From positions 124,001 through 188,000 of the forward strand of contig VLTN01000040.1 of NCBI GenBank assembly GCA_008330645.1: 64,000 nucleotides of DNA, read 5' to 3'. Below, in pieces: positions 18,086 through 32,400 of the stretch. The notes under the pieces are model-generated. The model was given only the letters and a program-made list of their open reading frames with translations, made no database searches and was not told the origin of the DNA. Within the stretch, counting starts at the first letter, position 1. Each line of letters starts with the position of its first letter. The stretch is from Cafeteria roenbergensis. Its lineage: Eukaryota > Sar > Bigyra > Bicosoecida > Cafeteriaceae. The translations under genes and the position numbers were made by a program.

Positions 18086-18758
18086 GACGAGTTTGCTCGA
18101 GCTGCCACGACCAGCAGGCGTGCGACTTCCGCGGTCTCGACGCGGGCTGCGGGTGAGGAGTGCTGGCGGGCGGCAAATCCAGCAAGCCGAACAGAGCACG
18201 GGCGAGCAACAGTTCTGGAACCCGAGTTGGGCGTCAGGCGAAGCCTGCCATTCGCCCAAACGGCCGTTGGCGGGGCCGAATCAGCGCGCCTCGGCCGGAT
18301 TCTGCTAGGTGGGACCACAAATCGAACTGTGTGGCAGGCTTTGTGGCGTGCGTGAGCGGCCAAGGCGGGTAAACGCCTGTTCCAGTGCCAGCTGGCACTC
18401 CAGTTGCGAGTGATCTTCTCGCCAGCGCCGCGGCCGGAGAGCCCAGGCGCACATGCCTGGGACGTTTCCGCGCGCGCAGAACACCCCTGCGCGGGAAGGC
18501 CTGTTGCATGGCTTCGTGCTGCTTCGGACGGGCGCGTCGTTTGGTTTTGCCCGCAAATCACGCCGAGTTTGGCCAGCTTCCGGCCAGCGATGCTCTGCCG
18601 AAGATGCACGGCGGCCGGCGGCTCGCGCCCGACGGCACAAGACCGCGCTGCGGGACAAGATCGCCTGCGAAGGAGCGTCCCGCGCCTAGGGCAGCTGCTG
18701 GGCCGGGCGCACGACAGAGAAGCCCCCCGCAAGGCGTTGAATTTCGCGGCAGTTGGCC
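18086..18758. promoter_or_regulatory. Divergent intergenic region, PDK / giant gene
   Basis: 673 bp between start codons on opposite strands, among the longest gaps in the window and locally less GC-biased. It must carry promoters and 5' UTRs of both genes. I found no TATA-like box, tRNA or repeat. Confidence 0.45.
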
Positions 18759-20449
18759 ATGCTCTCTGCGCGGCAGCCCTCGGGCTTTTCGGACGTGGAC
18801 GACAGCGCCGCTCGCAACCCGCGCGCCTCCAGCGACAGCATGTGCGACTTGTTCGAGAAGCTGGAGGCGGCCAAGAGCGCGGGGCCGGACGGAGACCCCG
18901 ACCTTGCCGACCAGGCCGGCCACAGCCTGCTTTCGGCCCTCGAGTCCTCGGGCTGGGACGCGCTGGCCTTGAACCCGGAGAGCGGGGTCTTCGAGGAGGA
19001 AACGCCAGTTTCGGTGACCAGCCTGCCCGAGAGCACTGCGTCCCTGGACGTGGAGGGCCTGAGCTGCCCGCTCGATTTGCAGTCGACCGAGTGGTCGGGC
19101 CTCCGCGAGCTCATCATCGACGCTGCGAGGACTGCCCGCTGCTCGCTCCAGACGGCTGCCCGCGCAGCTGTTTGGGCCCACGCGCACGGCTCGTCCTCCC
19201 AGACCCCGTCGGCGCTCTCGCAGTCCAACCTGCTGGACGTGGTCGGCCGCTGCCTGCTCGAGCGCAAGGCGCGCCTCAAGGTGGTTCTCTCCGTGCTCCT
19301 CATGCACCAGGACGGCCCGCACGAGTCAGCGGTCAGAATGCTTTCCGAAGAGGCAAGAGGCGCTGAGTTTGCGACCATCGAAGCCGCGGCCCACGCGGCA
19401 GCCATCCGCCTCTGCGCCAACAAGCAAGTTGTTTCCTCGGCCGTGCTTGCCCTCCGCCGGTCGCACGCCGTTTCGCTGCCCTTGGTCTCGCGCGACGAGA
19501 TGGAGGCCACTGCTGCCCTGTGGCCGGAGGAGCAGCGGGAGCAGCGCCGCACCCTCCAGGGCGCCCTCGAGCTGCTTTGGGCCCGCCAGCTGATCGAGGA
19601 GCAGCAGCTGCTGCTGGCCATCGTAGCGGCGGGGAGCAACGCCATTGCGGCCTGCTCCGTGAGCGACGATGTCTTCGTCCGCACCGCCTGGGCGGGCGCC
19701 GCGAGCGGCTGCCACCACGAGGTGCTGGAGGCCACGGCCAGCTTTTGCGACTTCCTCACCCTCTCCATGGAGGGGCCCATCTCCACCGCCGCCCAGAGGG
19801 AGGCTTTCGAGGCGAAGTTCCGCCCGCCGGCATCCCAGCTGGGGCTGCTGCTCGCGGCGCGGGACGGCGCCTTTGCCGCTGGCGCCCTGGCCTCCTTCCC
19901 GTTTCGCATCGCCAGCGCCCTCGTGGCCCTCCTGCAGCCCAGGCGCATAGCGGCGGTGCCCGACGTCCTCACCGTCGTCGAGCGCCTCAGCGGGGACGGG
20001 GCGCTGCTGCCAACGCTCGATGCGCTGGGCGAAGAGGGCGGCTCGGACGCAGCGGGCCCCGACCTGGACAGCCCCGGGGGCGCCCTGCTCTCGTCCCTCC
20101 TGACCCTGCCGCCCATCGTTGCCTCACTCCTGCCGGGCAGCCCGAGCCTCAGGCCTGAGGCTGCGAGGCTGGGGCAGGCATGCTCCGACGCGCTCCTGGG
20201 CCTCGTCGAGACCATGGACGGCATGCTCAGGGCCCAGGAGGCGAGCGGGAGTGGCTGGAGCTCCTCGCCCACGGACGAGAGCTGCACGCTCATCCTCCCC
20301 GCCGCCCTGGCGGCCACGTCCGTGCTGGCCGCGCAGGCGGTGCGCAGCGCCATGGCCGGATCCAGCGCGCGCCTTGGCTCCATAGACGCGTCGTGGAAGG
20401 CCCAGGTCGACCGCATGCGCGTGTTCGTGGCCCACGCCATTCGCGGCCA

Positions 20450-20488
<39 letters not shown>

Positions 20489-23400
20489 CCCGGACCCGGC
20501 GGGGGCGCCCTCCCCGCTCGAGGCGTCGCTGCGCCGCTTGCTCGCCGCCTCGTCCCACGTGCGGACAGGGTCCGAGCAGATTGCCCCAGACGGGGCGTCC
20601 GACTCGGAGAGCGACGCAGACGACGACGTGGATGACGCCGAGCTCGCTGAAGAGGAGGGCTGGGCCGCCCGTAGGCCGGGGACGGACCCGTTCGTCATGG
20701 TCCACTCGGCAGTCAGCACGTGGGAGGCACAGGCTCTGCCGCGCCTGCTGGTGGGCCTGGGCGAGGAGACCGACGGTGACGCAGCGCTGGACCCAACGGC
20801 GCTGCTGCGGGTGCAGGCTGTGGAGCAGAGTGCTGCAGAGGCCGCCCAGGCCGACTCGGCCCTGCCTACTCGCACGCCGGAGACCACCCCGGGCGCCGAT
20901 GCCTGCTCGGCAGCCGCGCTCGCCATCGTGACCGTCAGCGAGGCCGTGATGCCGCGCGGAGGCGAGGCGGCTGAGGCCAGCTCCGCCATGCGCGACGCGG
21001 TGGGCATCGAGGACCTGTCCAGCCTGGCCGGCACGGAGGTGCTCGACCCCGGCATGCCCGCATCCACGTGGTCGGCGGCGCACCTGACGGGCCTGCTGGC
21101 GGAGGCGGCGCTTGGCAGCCGCGGCTCGGGCATCGCGTCAGAGGCCACCTGGGCCACGGCCCGCATCGACGCCGCCGCCCGCACGTACCACGCGTCTCGC
21201 AGCGTGGTGGGTGCCGGCTCCGGGGGCGGCAGCATGGACGCCGTCGGCGGAGCGCAGGGCGGGTCGTCGCCTTCGGACGAGGACCGGGCCACCGCCGCCT
21301 CGGGCACGGGCGCCGTGCTCTCCGCTGCGCGGGCGGCCTACCCGGGCCAGCCGCTCGTGCTGCCCCGGCTGCTCGCGGCCATCGCGGCCGACGGCCCTGC
21401 CTCCGCGCGGGGCGTGTTTGAGCTCCTCCGCTGCGCCCCCTCGCTGGTCGTGGCGGTGCGCACCCGCTGGCTCGGCGCGTGGTCTCGGGCCCACACCGAC
21501 TCCAGCGCGGACCGCGTGACCACCAGGGCGCTCTGGCTGCCCGCGCAGGGCGTGTTTGCCCCGCCGGGCTCGCGGGTGCTCGTGCAGGAGGAGGCGTCTC
21601 GCTTCGTGGCTGCGGCGGAGCGCCGGGCGAGGGCGGCTCTCTTTGGGTGGGAGGCGGACGGCCGCGGGCCCCAAGCCGGGGGCAGCGACGAAGACGACGA
21701 GCCGGGCGAGCTCAAGGAGGGCCACGTGGCCGCGCTGGCGGGCGGGCGGTCCTTGGCGGCAGCGGCTGCGCGCCGCCGCGCCCTGCAGCGCGAAGCGGCA
21801 CGGAGGCAGGCGGCGGACGTCGCCGCTGAGGCCAAGCTTGCGAAGGAGGCTGCTCGCCTGCGCGGGGGCGGGGCGGCTGCAAGGCGCGCTGCGTTCGACG
21901 AGCCGGACGAGCCCGAGTCGAGCTGCTCCGACAGCGACAGCGCAGAGGGCGACGAGGTGGCGGCTGACTCGCTGGACCACCCGGCGGTGGTGCGCTTCGC
22001 AGGAGGCGCGGAGCCCTCCGGCGAGGGCACTGGCCCCGAAGAGGTTGTCGTCGTGTCGGTGTCCTTTCACAACGCCTCGCTCTGGCCGGTGCTGCTTGGC
22101 AGGCTGGCCTCCGCGTCGCTGGCAGCGACGGGCTCCGGCGGTGCGGCCGCGCTGGGCAGCCGCCGCGCCAGCGAGTGCCTCGCAATCGCAAACCTCCTCG
22201 GCGCCGTCATGCGGCACCGCCCCAGGCTACTGCACGCCATCGCAAGGCACGTGGCGGCGCAGCGAGGCGGCCTCCGCGCCGTGGTCGGAGGCGAGCTCGG
22301 CGAGGCCATCGCCGAAGCACGCGCCGCCGAGCGCAGGGCAGGCGCCTCGCGTCTCGCTGCGTTGCGATCGACCAGCCTCGTGGCCGAGTGGATCACGAGG
22401 CACGTCACCAACCTCACCACCGCCGCCTCGGCTGTCGCAGCAAGCCTTGGGGCCCGCGGGGCCGAGGCCTCGGCCTCGGCGACGGCGGCCATGAACGCCG
22501 AGTCCGCCACCGCCATGCGCCTCGCTGCCTACTGGGCGCAGGCCTCTGCGCCCCTCGGCAGCTCGCTGGCCACCGCGACGCTCGGCAGCATCCAGAACGA
22601 TTTCGCGGCCGACCACCCAAGGCTGGCCTCAGACTGCGCGGCAGCGGCGACGAAGCTGCAGCAGCTGGCGGCCGCGGGCTTTGCCTGCCTCGCCGCTCTG
22701 GCTCGCACTGGCCACCGCGAGGTTGTCACGGCGCTGTCGGCCCTCTCCCCCGTCCCCATGCGGGGCGTCACTGGCCGCTCCGCCTCCACCACCAGCTGGA
22801 CGGGAGCAGGCTTCTCGCCGTCAGTGTCGGCCGCGGCTGGGGCCACTGACGCGGCCTCGTTCACGCCCGCCTTCCCCGCCCTGGATGCTGCCGAGGCTGT
22901 GCTCGCGTCGGTCGAAGGATCTGCCGGGACGCTACCCGTGACGCTGGCAGCAGCCCGGCTGACGTCGGCGCTGGTTGCCGCAGTGCTCCGCGGCAGAGCC
23001 CAGATCGATACCGCGGCAGCCTACGCAGCCCTGGCTGCCGCCGCAGTGGCCACTGCGCCCAAGACTGGCAGGGACGCCGACGCCGACGCCGACGCCGCCA
23101 CCACGTCCGCGTCCTCGTCTTCGGCTCGAGCGCAGGCGGGCACCGCTGCCGCCGCTTCCGCAGGACCCTTGTCTGCCCATGGCCGCGCGCCTCGCGCTGC
23201 TGGGGACGCCTCGTCCAGCGGCGGGCGCCGCCAAGCCTCCCCCTCCCACTCGTCAGCATCGTCGGCGAGGCGCGGGACCAGCCGCGCAGCGCTGGCTGCG
23301 CACGACACGGCAGCCGACGCCCGCCTCGAGGTGCCGGCTCTGCCGACGTCGGCAGTGGCGCGTGCCCTTGGCCGCCTTGGGTTGCGCGGCGTGTCGGCGG

Positions 23401-26400
23401 GCTCTGCCGCGGCAATGACGAGCCTCCTGGACGCGGACGGGTCGGGAAGCATCAGCAGGGACGAGATCGCGGGGCTCGCGGCAGGCGACGGCGTCCTCGC
23501 TGTGCTTGCCTCCTCGGCGGCGTCTGCGCACATGTCTCGCTCCCACCGCAGCGCAGCCGTGGCTGCGGCCACTGCGTCCGGTCGCAGCCGCTGGCGCAGC
23601 TTCGAGGCCGGGGCCTCCGCCGCCATCGCGTCGCTCAACGGCGACGTCGATGCAGCCGCCGCCGTGGCTGCCCAGCTCGGCGCAGCGCTCCGCTCCCTGG
23701 CAGGCAGGCCCCCCGAGGTTGACCGGGCGGAGCGCGCCCTCCTGCGCCGCGCGGCCGCCTTTGCCACCAGGGTGTTCTGCGCCCACGCGCACGCGGCCTA
23801 CGCCAGCCCCTCGACCCGCCACACCCTCGCCGCGCGCTGCCTCCGCACCCTCGGCCTCCTCCTCCGCGACCGCTCCGGCGCGGCGGCCATGGCCAGGGCG
23901 CAGGCCGACGCGGCGCTTCTCGGCCGCCCCGCCCCCACCGCCGACCCGTCCGTTCGGGACGACCTCGTGCGGTGGATGGTGTCCTCGGAGGCCTTTGTGG
24001 GGGCGCTCGTCGGCGTCGCCACCCTCATCCCGGCGTCGGCGATGCGGACTGCTCCGCACAGGCGGGAAGCGCTCACTGTGGAGGCTGCAGCCGCGCTCGG
24101 CGGTTCCAGCTCCAGCTCGGCCAAGCGGCCCCGAAACGGCGGTGCCGCCGCCGCCGCTGTCCCCGACGACGCTGTCTTCAAGCTGGCAGCCGCGGTGAAG
24201 CCCTTTGTTGAGCCGGACAAGAGCGCTGCCCTCGCTGCTGCCGCCGGCGCGCTGGCCGCCCAGGCGAGCGAGTGCGCTGCCATGCGCACGGAGCGCTGGC
24301 TTGAGTGCGACATGGACCGCATTGGGGCCGCTGCCCAGGCGGCCGGGTCACTGGCTGCGGAGCGGTCGCTGGCCCTCGCGACCCGCCGGGCCCTCCGCAT
24401 CCTCTCCACCGTGCTCACCGCGCGGCCCTTCTCGGCGAGCCCCCTCCTGCGGGACGATGCCCACTCCTCCCGCCACGACGTCGGCGACGTCTCTTCCCGC
24501 TCCAAGGTGGCCGCTCTGCTCTCCGTCACGGAGGACCCGGAATTCTGCCGCGGGGGCCGCCGCCCCGCGGGGCTGGTTAGCAGCATTGCGGCTTCCCTCG
24601 GCATCACGCTCTCGCCAGTTGCGGCCTCCGCCCACTCGCTGGCCGCGGGAGCGCCACCAGTCACCGGCGCGGGCGGCGGCGTGTGCGGGCGGGACGTGGC
24701 CGCCGCGGGCGCGGCCAGCGGAGGCTCCGGTGCCGCTTCCGCCGTCGCTGCCCTCGAGGACGTGGCGGCCGGCCTGCGGTGGGAGAGCGGCGCAAAGGCG
24801 CGCATCCTGGCCCGGCTCATCCCCGTCCCGTCGCTCACAGAGGCGGACGCGGCGGCAGCGGCGGCAGCGGCGGCAAGCTCTGCCGTAGCGGCTCTGCCAG
24901 GACGGAGCGGCGCCGCTGCCGGGGGCATCATCGCGGCCGCGGCCGCCGAGGCGACCTCCGGCAGCGACGTGACGTCCGCCGCAGCGGCTGCCTCCTTGGG
25001 CGTCAGCGGCAGCGCCGAGGATTCCGGGCTGACTGTCTCTGCTCTCGTGGCTGTGTCGCAGCTTCTCGGCTTCTGTGCGCGCGCCCTGCGGCAGGGGCGG
25101 GAGGACTCCGTTGCGGCAGCCGCGGCCCGCCTGCTCGCGGTTCACGTTCGCGTGGTGGCAGCGGCGGAGCAGGAGAGAGCCGAGGGCGTCAGCGCCATCC
25201 GCCGGGCGCAGCTGGACATCGTCAGGGAGGCGCAGGAGGCGGGCGCGCCGGTGCTCGCTCCCGCGGGCCCCGCCTCGGGCGGCCTCAGCAGCGAGGAGGC
25301 TGCCGCCGCCGCGCTCATGATGGTGGCCAGGTCCAGCAAGGCTGCGGCCTCGCGCGCCGCTGACGCTGCGGCCTCGTCCGCCGTGGGGCACGCCCCGGGC
25401 AGGCCGTCCGCCACGCCCGAGGCGGTGCGCAGGCTGCTCGAGGCCGCTGCGCGCCGCGCGCTGGCGCGGGGCGACCTCTCTGCCGCCTCGGCCGCAATCC
25501 GGTACCGCCCGGGCGCGCTTGCGGACGCGGTGTCGGCGCGCAGCGGGTCCGTCATCTCCCAGCTCTCCGGCTGGGCGGTGCGGCTTCGACAGCTCCTCTT
25601 CCTCCCGGCGCCAATGCGCTCCATCGTGCGGGCCCAGCCTCCCTCCTCGCCGTACGTGCTGGCCCTCACCCGGGCGGCCGGCCCGTTCCAGGCCGCCATG
25701 CTTGCGCTGCCCCACGGGGCCTTCGAGCCGGCCCCGCAGGACGGGCTGCTCAGCGTGTCGGAGGACATGGGCTCAGTGCACCTGGCCATTCAGGACCTCG
25801 TGCGCTGCGGGGCCTCCGGCGTCGCCGGCCTCTCCGCCTTCCTCCTCAACACCACGTCTCCGTTTGCCGCCGGCGGCCAGGGCGGCGCCAGGGACGGCGG
25901 CGGGGCGGCGGACGTCGAAGACGCCGACTTCTTGGGGAAGCGGGCTGGGCGCACGGTGCGCTTCGCTGATGGCCCCGGGCAGGCCGACGACGCGCCCGTG
26001 CTCCCCTCCCGTGAGGCCGCCGGTGCCACCGCCGCCGCGGCGGCCCCCAGCCCCGGGTCCACCGTCGCGAGCTACATGGCCGCCAGCGGGGTCGGGGTGG
26101 CGTCCGCCCTGCACAGCACGGCGGGCACTGTGCTTCGCTGGCGTGTCAGCTGGCAGAGCGCTCCCCGCCGCCTCTGCGTCGCTCTCGCCACCCTGGTGCA
26201 GCTCTGGACGACAGCGGGAAGTGGCATGGCGGGCACGCCAGGCGCCGGCCCCGGCTTCCGCCGCTTTGCCTCCGCTAGCCAGACAGCGGGCGCCGGCGTC
26301 GGTGCAGGCTTTGCTTCTGGATCTGGCACTGGCGTCGGTGCCGGTGCCGGTGCCGGTGCCGGTGCCGGTGCCGGTGCCGGTGCCGGTGCCGGTGCCCATG

Positions 26401-29400
26401 CTGGTACCGGCGCTGCGTCGCCAAACGCGGCCTTCCGCCACGCCGCTTCCGCGGTGCGCGCGCTGCGGGGCATTCCTGGCCTCTGGAAGGCTGTGTGCGA
26501 CATCGTTCGCGCGACCTCGCCGGCGTTCCCACCATTCATCCCCACCAGGTCCGGTAACGAGCCGGCAGTGGGGATCGGCCAGCCAGCTGGCGGCCGCTGC
26601 GATCGCGAGTTCGGCTGGCAGGCTGACGACGCCTCCACTGACAGAGCCGTTGTCAGCGCGGAGGATGCGGCCAAGGCCACGAACGGAACGTGCCCGACCC
26701 CGCTCGGCGCGCGCGCCGACGGCTTCAGCCCCGCCGCCGTGGCTGCCTGGTGCTACCGCACTGCCTGCCGCGGCCTGGCCATGCGCCTCGTTGCCCTGGA
26801 ACTGGTGGCCTCGCCCAAGGCCGGGGGGCTCCCCACCGAGCTGCGCCTCGAATTCTTCGACCCGGGCGCCGCGGACCCCGATGCCGCCCTCTCTTCCGAC
26901 GGCCTCCCCGCCCTGCGGCGCGCGCCAGACCAGGGCATCCTGCAGCCGGGCAGCAGGCTGCAGCAGATCGATGCGCAGGAGCGGTGCCGCCGGCACGACC
27001 GCGTCGCGGCGTCTGTTGGCGGGCCCTTCCCCTCCCGCGTTCTGGCTGCAAGGGCGCTCCACGCAGCGGCACGCAGCCTCCGCCAGCACGGCGAGGGGCT
27101 CGGCCCCGCCACCGAGGCCTCGGACATTGGCCGCCTGCGCTTCCTGGCGGACGGGCTGGGCGCTCTGGACGCCGGCACGGCCTCGGACATGGCAGAGGCG
27201 GTGGAGGAAGAGCGAAGCGCGTGGGAGGCGGAGGACGAGGCCCCTGACGCCCCCCTGTTGGGTGCCTTCGGCGCCACCACGCCCGCGGCAGGCGCCGCAG
27301 ATACCGCCACCACCGAGCACGTTCGTCCGGGCCGATCCCGCCGCAGCATCGCCACCACTCCCTCCGCCAGCGATGCCGAGGGCGCCTCCTCGCAGCTGCG
27401 CTGCCACCTGCCCCCGTGGTTGTGGCTCTGCCGCACGGCCCCGGTGCTCAGCTCCTCCGCTGACCTTGACGACGAGCTCCGGGAGGCGGCGTCCAACGCC
27501 GGCGTGTCGCTGGCCGCGTTCCTGCGGCCCGTTGACTCGGGCTCCGCGGGGGCTGCGGGCGCCGACGGGTCTGGCGGGTACGCGCCGGGCGCCGTGTCCG
27601 GCGCGGCGGACTCCCCTGTCCGCGCCGCTCTTGAGCGCGCGACCGCGCTCGTCGGCTCAGGGGGCGCGGGCGCCGGGTCGCTGGTGCCCGCCGGGGTGTC
27701 GCCGTGGAGCCTGGCAGCCGTCGCGGCCGAGCAGGCCGGGGCCGCTGCCCGGGGGCAGGTCGCCGGGGGCATCGCTGCCGACGTGGACAGCCGGGCCACC
27801 ATGTACGGCGAGTCCTTCGTGATCGGGGTGCGTGACCTGGCCGCGCACCTCGGCCTGGCGGAGGAGTGGGAGGCCACCCGGCGCCTGCGTGCCTTGTCCT
27901 ACGCCACCGACGTCGCAGACGCCAACGCCTATGCTGCGGTGGCCCGAGGTGTGCTCTGCACGCCCCGGGAGGAGCGAGGGGCGCTGCTTCAGCAGCCCGA
28001 TGTGCTGCCAAGCGAGGCCAAGCTGGCCTCCTCCTCCCTGCGCCGCCGCTACGCCAGCGCGGCCGCTGCCCCCGACGGCAGCCGCGCGGCGTCCTCCCGC
28101 GTTCGCGCCGGCCTCCGCCTCCTGTGGACCGCTGCCGCCTGGAACTGCGCCGCGTCAGTGCTGGACGCTCAGATCGCCCAGCTGCGCGCCTGGTCTGCGC
28201 TCTCCAGTGCCGCCCTGGCCACCGCCTCTGTGGCTGGCGCTCTCGACCGGCACGCCTACCTGCCCGCGACTCCGGCCGCGCCCCCCGCGCACGTGGGCGT
28301 GATCTGCCTCAGCAAGCGCCTCGCGACCGGCCGCGTCGACGACGTGTCCTCCGCTCGGGCCACGCTGGCTCTGGCCGAGGCCACCGTATCTATGGTGCAC
28401 GCCGGCCTGAGGCAACACGAGCTGGCGCGCCGCCTCGGCTCGCGAGGCGCCGCCCTGACGCAGGAAATGATGGTCCACCAGCTCGTCAACGTGGTGCACG
28501 CCGCGTCGCTCCTCGCCGAGCGCTGCTCGGAGGCCTCCGCACCGGGCCACGAGCTCCGCGCGAAGCTCGGCCCTGCCGGCACTGTGGCGGCCAGCGCCTC
28601 TGCCAGCGGGGACCTTGCCCTCTCCGAGCTGTGCACGATGGTCCTGCGTTCCGCGCTGCTGGCGGCGGGCATGCTCGTCGGCGCCGTCAGCGCCTCGCTG
28701 ACTGCAGCGGCCGACGCGAGCTCCAACATGGGCGTGCGCGGCGGCAAGCCGGTCCCGTTCACGCCTGCCGCCACCGCGGCGGCTGCGGCCGCAGCGTCGT
28801 CCGCCTCCGCCCCTCCGCCCCTGCAGCTCGCGGACTGGGTGCGCCACTTCGACCTCTCGGAGGCCGACCGCCGGACCGCTCCCACGGCCTCCCGTCTCCC
28901 GGGCCAGACCGGGGCCACCGCCGACGGCCACGACAGGTCCTTGCATGGCGCCAGCAGGGCGGGCCGCGGCGTTTCGTTCGCCTCCGAGTCGCAGCTGCCT
29001 CGCACGCGCTCTGGGTCCGTGCACCGCACCGGCAGCTGGGCCGGCCACCGTCGCTCGGGATCGGCCGGGTCGGGAACCACTGCTGAGTGGGAGGCCGGCC
29101 AGCTGAGCGACGCGGCCGTGACGGACATCACCCGCGCCGTGGCCGTCCGCCTTCTGCCGCTTGCCGCCCATGCGCTTCGCGTGGCTCTGGACGCAGCGGC
29201 CCGCACGGCCATTCCCGAGCCGCTCCTGCGCTGGTCGCGGGACCACGCCAGCGACCCCGACGTCGCAGGCACCGCTGCCGAGAAGGGGGCGGCGGGCGGA
29301 CGCCGCGGAAAGCCGGCCCCCGCGCCGCCGTCGGCGCTGCTCGTCGGCATCACCGCCCCCACGACGCAGACGGAGCGCGAGCTGCTGGACATCGCCCTCT

Positions 29401-32400
29401 CGGTGACCACGCGGCTCTGCAACGGCCGCTGGATGAACGCGGGCTCTGCCATCGAGATCCTCTCCACGCTGGCAATCATCCCGGCCACGGTCGCCTGCGC
29501 CAAGGGCCTCTCGGAGCAGCTCGTTGCGTACCACCGCGCGTTCGCGGCGTGGTGGGCGGGGCAAGTGCGCGACTCCGGGCTCGCAGCGGATTCGGCAAGG
29601 TCGGGCATGGGCCGGCGGGCCGCGTCTGGCTCGACCTCAGCGTCGTCGTTCGGCGCGAGCGGCGGCTGGGCCGACGACGGGGCCGAGCAGTCGGGCGAAG
29701 CGACCCACGCCGGCGAGCTGCTCCGTGCGTTTGCCCGCCACGGCGTCCGCATGGAACGGCCGGCAGGCTCAGCCGCGCGTCGCTCTGGCAGCCGTGGCCT
29801 CGGTCGCTGGGAGTCGGGCATGGACCCGCTCACGCCGCAGGAGCAGCGCGAACTCGCCGCCCACGTGCGCGAGGCCATCGATGAGCAGCGTGAGGAAGCA
29901 CTGGCGGTGCTCCGGCAGGAGGTGTGCCGCCCGGATGCGACCTCGCAGGAGTGGGCCGGCGGTGCTGCCAGCACGCTGCACGGGTGCCTGACCTTCCTCT
30001 GCGCCGTGGCCGCAGCGGACAGCCCCTTCGCGCCTCCTCTCCTCATCGCAGCTGGGGTGCCGGCGCTGGTGAACGAGAACCCCCTCTTCGGCTTCATGGA
30101 GGCCACCATCCTGAAGCGCCGAGCCGACGCCGCAGCCGGGGAGCCCGCCCGGCCGCCCGCTCTCGACCGCGTCGTGGTGCCACCCTCCACATTTGCGGTG
30201 CGCTGGCGCGGCGTGGGCTGGGGCCTGGGGCCGGCGCTGCACAGGGGGCACACCCTTTCGCCCAACGGCTCCCGCAGCGACGCGCACTGGGCCTGGACGC
30301 GCGCCATTGAGCTCGCAGCTGTGCTCACGCGCCGCACGCTCCACTTCGCAACGGCCATCGCCAAGGCGGCGCGCGGCCGGGCGGCCATCGTCGCCAAGGC
30401 CCGGGCAGCCGCAGCGGCGACGGGCAGAAACCCCGACGTGGCCGCTGCCCTGGCCGCGGCACGGCTGGCAGAGGACGCCAAGCGGTCCCACGGCCTCCAG
30501 GGCCCCGCCGCGGCCGCCCTCGCTGCCGCCGAGCGCCTGGCCACCTCCGCCCCTGTGGTCGCCGCCGTGGCTCGACTCGCCCCGCGGACAGTCTTCGTCA
30601 GAGCCGCGGCCGACATGGTCCGCACAAGCACAGACAATGGCGAAGGCGCCGCCACTGGACAACCCGTTTCAGCTGCCGCCGGCGGCGGCGGCGGCGGCTC
30701 AACGGCAGCATCCCCGGCCTCGCTTCAGCAGGTGGCCTCCGAGCCTGAGGACGAGGCTGCCGCCGAGGCGGTGCTGTCCCTCGGCGCCGTCACGACGAAG
30801 GAGGCCTTTGCTCTGGCCCGCACTGCCAGCAACACTGACGCGCACTCTGCCGCCCTCGAGTTCGTTGGTGCGACCCTCTCCGAAGCAGCGGCCGGAGTAT
30901 CTTCCAGCTCGGACCACGGCCCTGCCTCTGGCCTCTCCGGCGAAAGCGCCGCGGGGGCGCCTGCCGCGGAGCATTTCGCCCACCTCAGTTTCGCGAAGGG
31001 CTCTCTGGGCGCCGGCTCCTCCGACCAGTCCCTCCTGCCTGGCGTTCCCGTGAGCGGCTGGAACAGCCGCGGCTCTGCCAGGTGGCAGGCGGGCGCTGCA
31101 CCGGCTCCGCTTGGCGCGCACGACGCTGACGCGGCCGAAGCCGCGGCCGCGGCGCTCGTAGAGGCGGGCTCTACCTCTGGCCTGGCCGCGATGCTGGCGT
31201 CGACGCGCTCTGCCGCGCAAATGGCCTCCTTGGGGGCAGCGGGCCTTGGGCAGGACTTCGGCCACGGCGCCCTCTCTGGCCTGGGCGGTGGGTCATCGAG
31301 CAGCCACGCCACCGGCATCGCCGGCGTTCCCTCGGGCTTCGATCGCGCCTTTTCAGCCTCGCGCGGCCCGGCCGCTGCAGATGAGCTGAAGCAGGAGGCG
31401 CTCCGGCGCGGCGGTCAAGACTTCAGCCTGCGAGTTTCGGGGTCCAAACTCCCGCAGTCGGGCGGCGCCGCCGCGTCGTACGCCGCCAGGCCCAGCGGCG
31501 GCGCCGGGAACGCCGCCACGTCCCCGTCCTCGGCCGCCGCAGCCTCTGCCGCCGATGCGTCGGCCCTCGCGCAGTCTCGCGCCCTTGGCCGCCGTCGCCA
31601 CCGCCGCCAGGCCGCTCGCACCGAGACCGGGCGGGAATGGTGGGTCCTTGTGGCCGAGGGCGCGCTGCGCCAGGCCGTGATCATGGCGTCGGAGTTCGTC
31701 GAGGCGCACGAGCACACACTGGCCACGTCGCTCGTGTCTGGTGCGCACACCGTGGCGTCAGTGGAAGAGGCCACGGCCGCCGCGGGCCTGCTGGCAGTCA
31801 TGTTCCAGCCAGGCGTGCGGGAGTCCTGGTGCGCGCGAGAGCTGGAGGCAGCCACGGCACGCTCCGCCCGCCAGGCGCGGGAAGGCCGCGACTTGGGCGG
31901 CTCCTCCCTCACCACGGCGCCGGCGCGTCTGGCGGCGGCGCTTTCCATCGGTGTGCGGAACATTGCCACCATGCTGGGCGACGGGTCGGGAGGGGTCTTG
32001 GGCATGCGGCTCGTGGCAGACTCCAACGATGATGACGGCACCGTGATGCCAGCCTCGCCCCTCGGCATCACCGGCCGGGGACAAGGCTTTGCGCCTGCTG
32101 GCGGTGCCACCGTCTCCGGCCGTCAGCAACAGCACTCTCTCACCACCCGGCGCGGCGGCAGCAGTGGCCAGTCCGCGTGGGCTCTGCCTGGGTCAGGCTT
32201 GGCGCGCCGGCGTCGCCTCCGCCGCGAGGCAGGATTCGGAGTGTTCCCCGCCACCGCGACCGAGTGCCTGCTGGACGCGGAGCAGGCTATGATGGCGCTG
32301 CTGGAGCGCTCGGCGCTCCATCGGCCCGGATCGTCCTCCATCCGCGAGGACATGGCCAAGTTTGTGAGGGAGACGAGCCTCCAGCACGCGCGCGCGGCGC

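Noticed and set aside
18250-18330. Possible tRNA near the PDK/giant gene promoter (TTC-like loop)
   Set aside because: A short arm-like sequence is visible, but no acceptor stem, D arm or anticodon arm could be folded around it.
18686-21307. 873-codon minus-strand frame opposite the start of the giant gene
   Set aside because: High-GC antisense openness; the translation is Ser/Ala repetitive and the plus-strand frame continues far beyond it.
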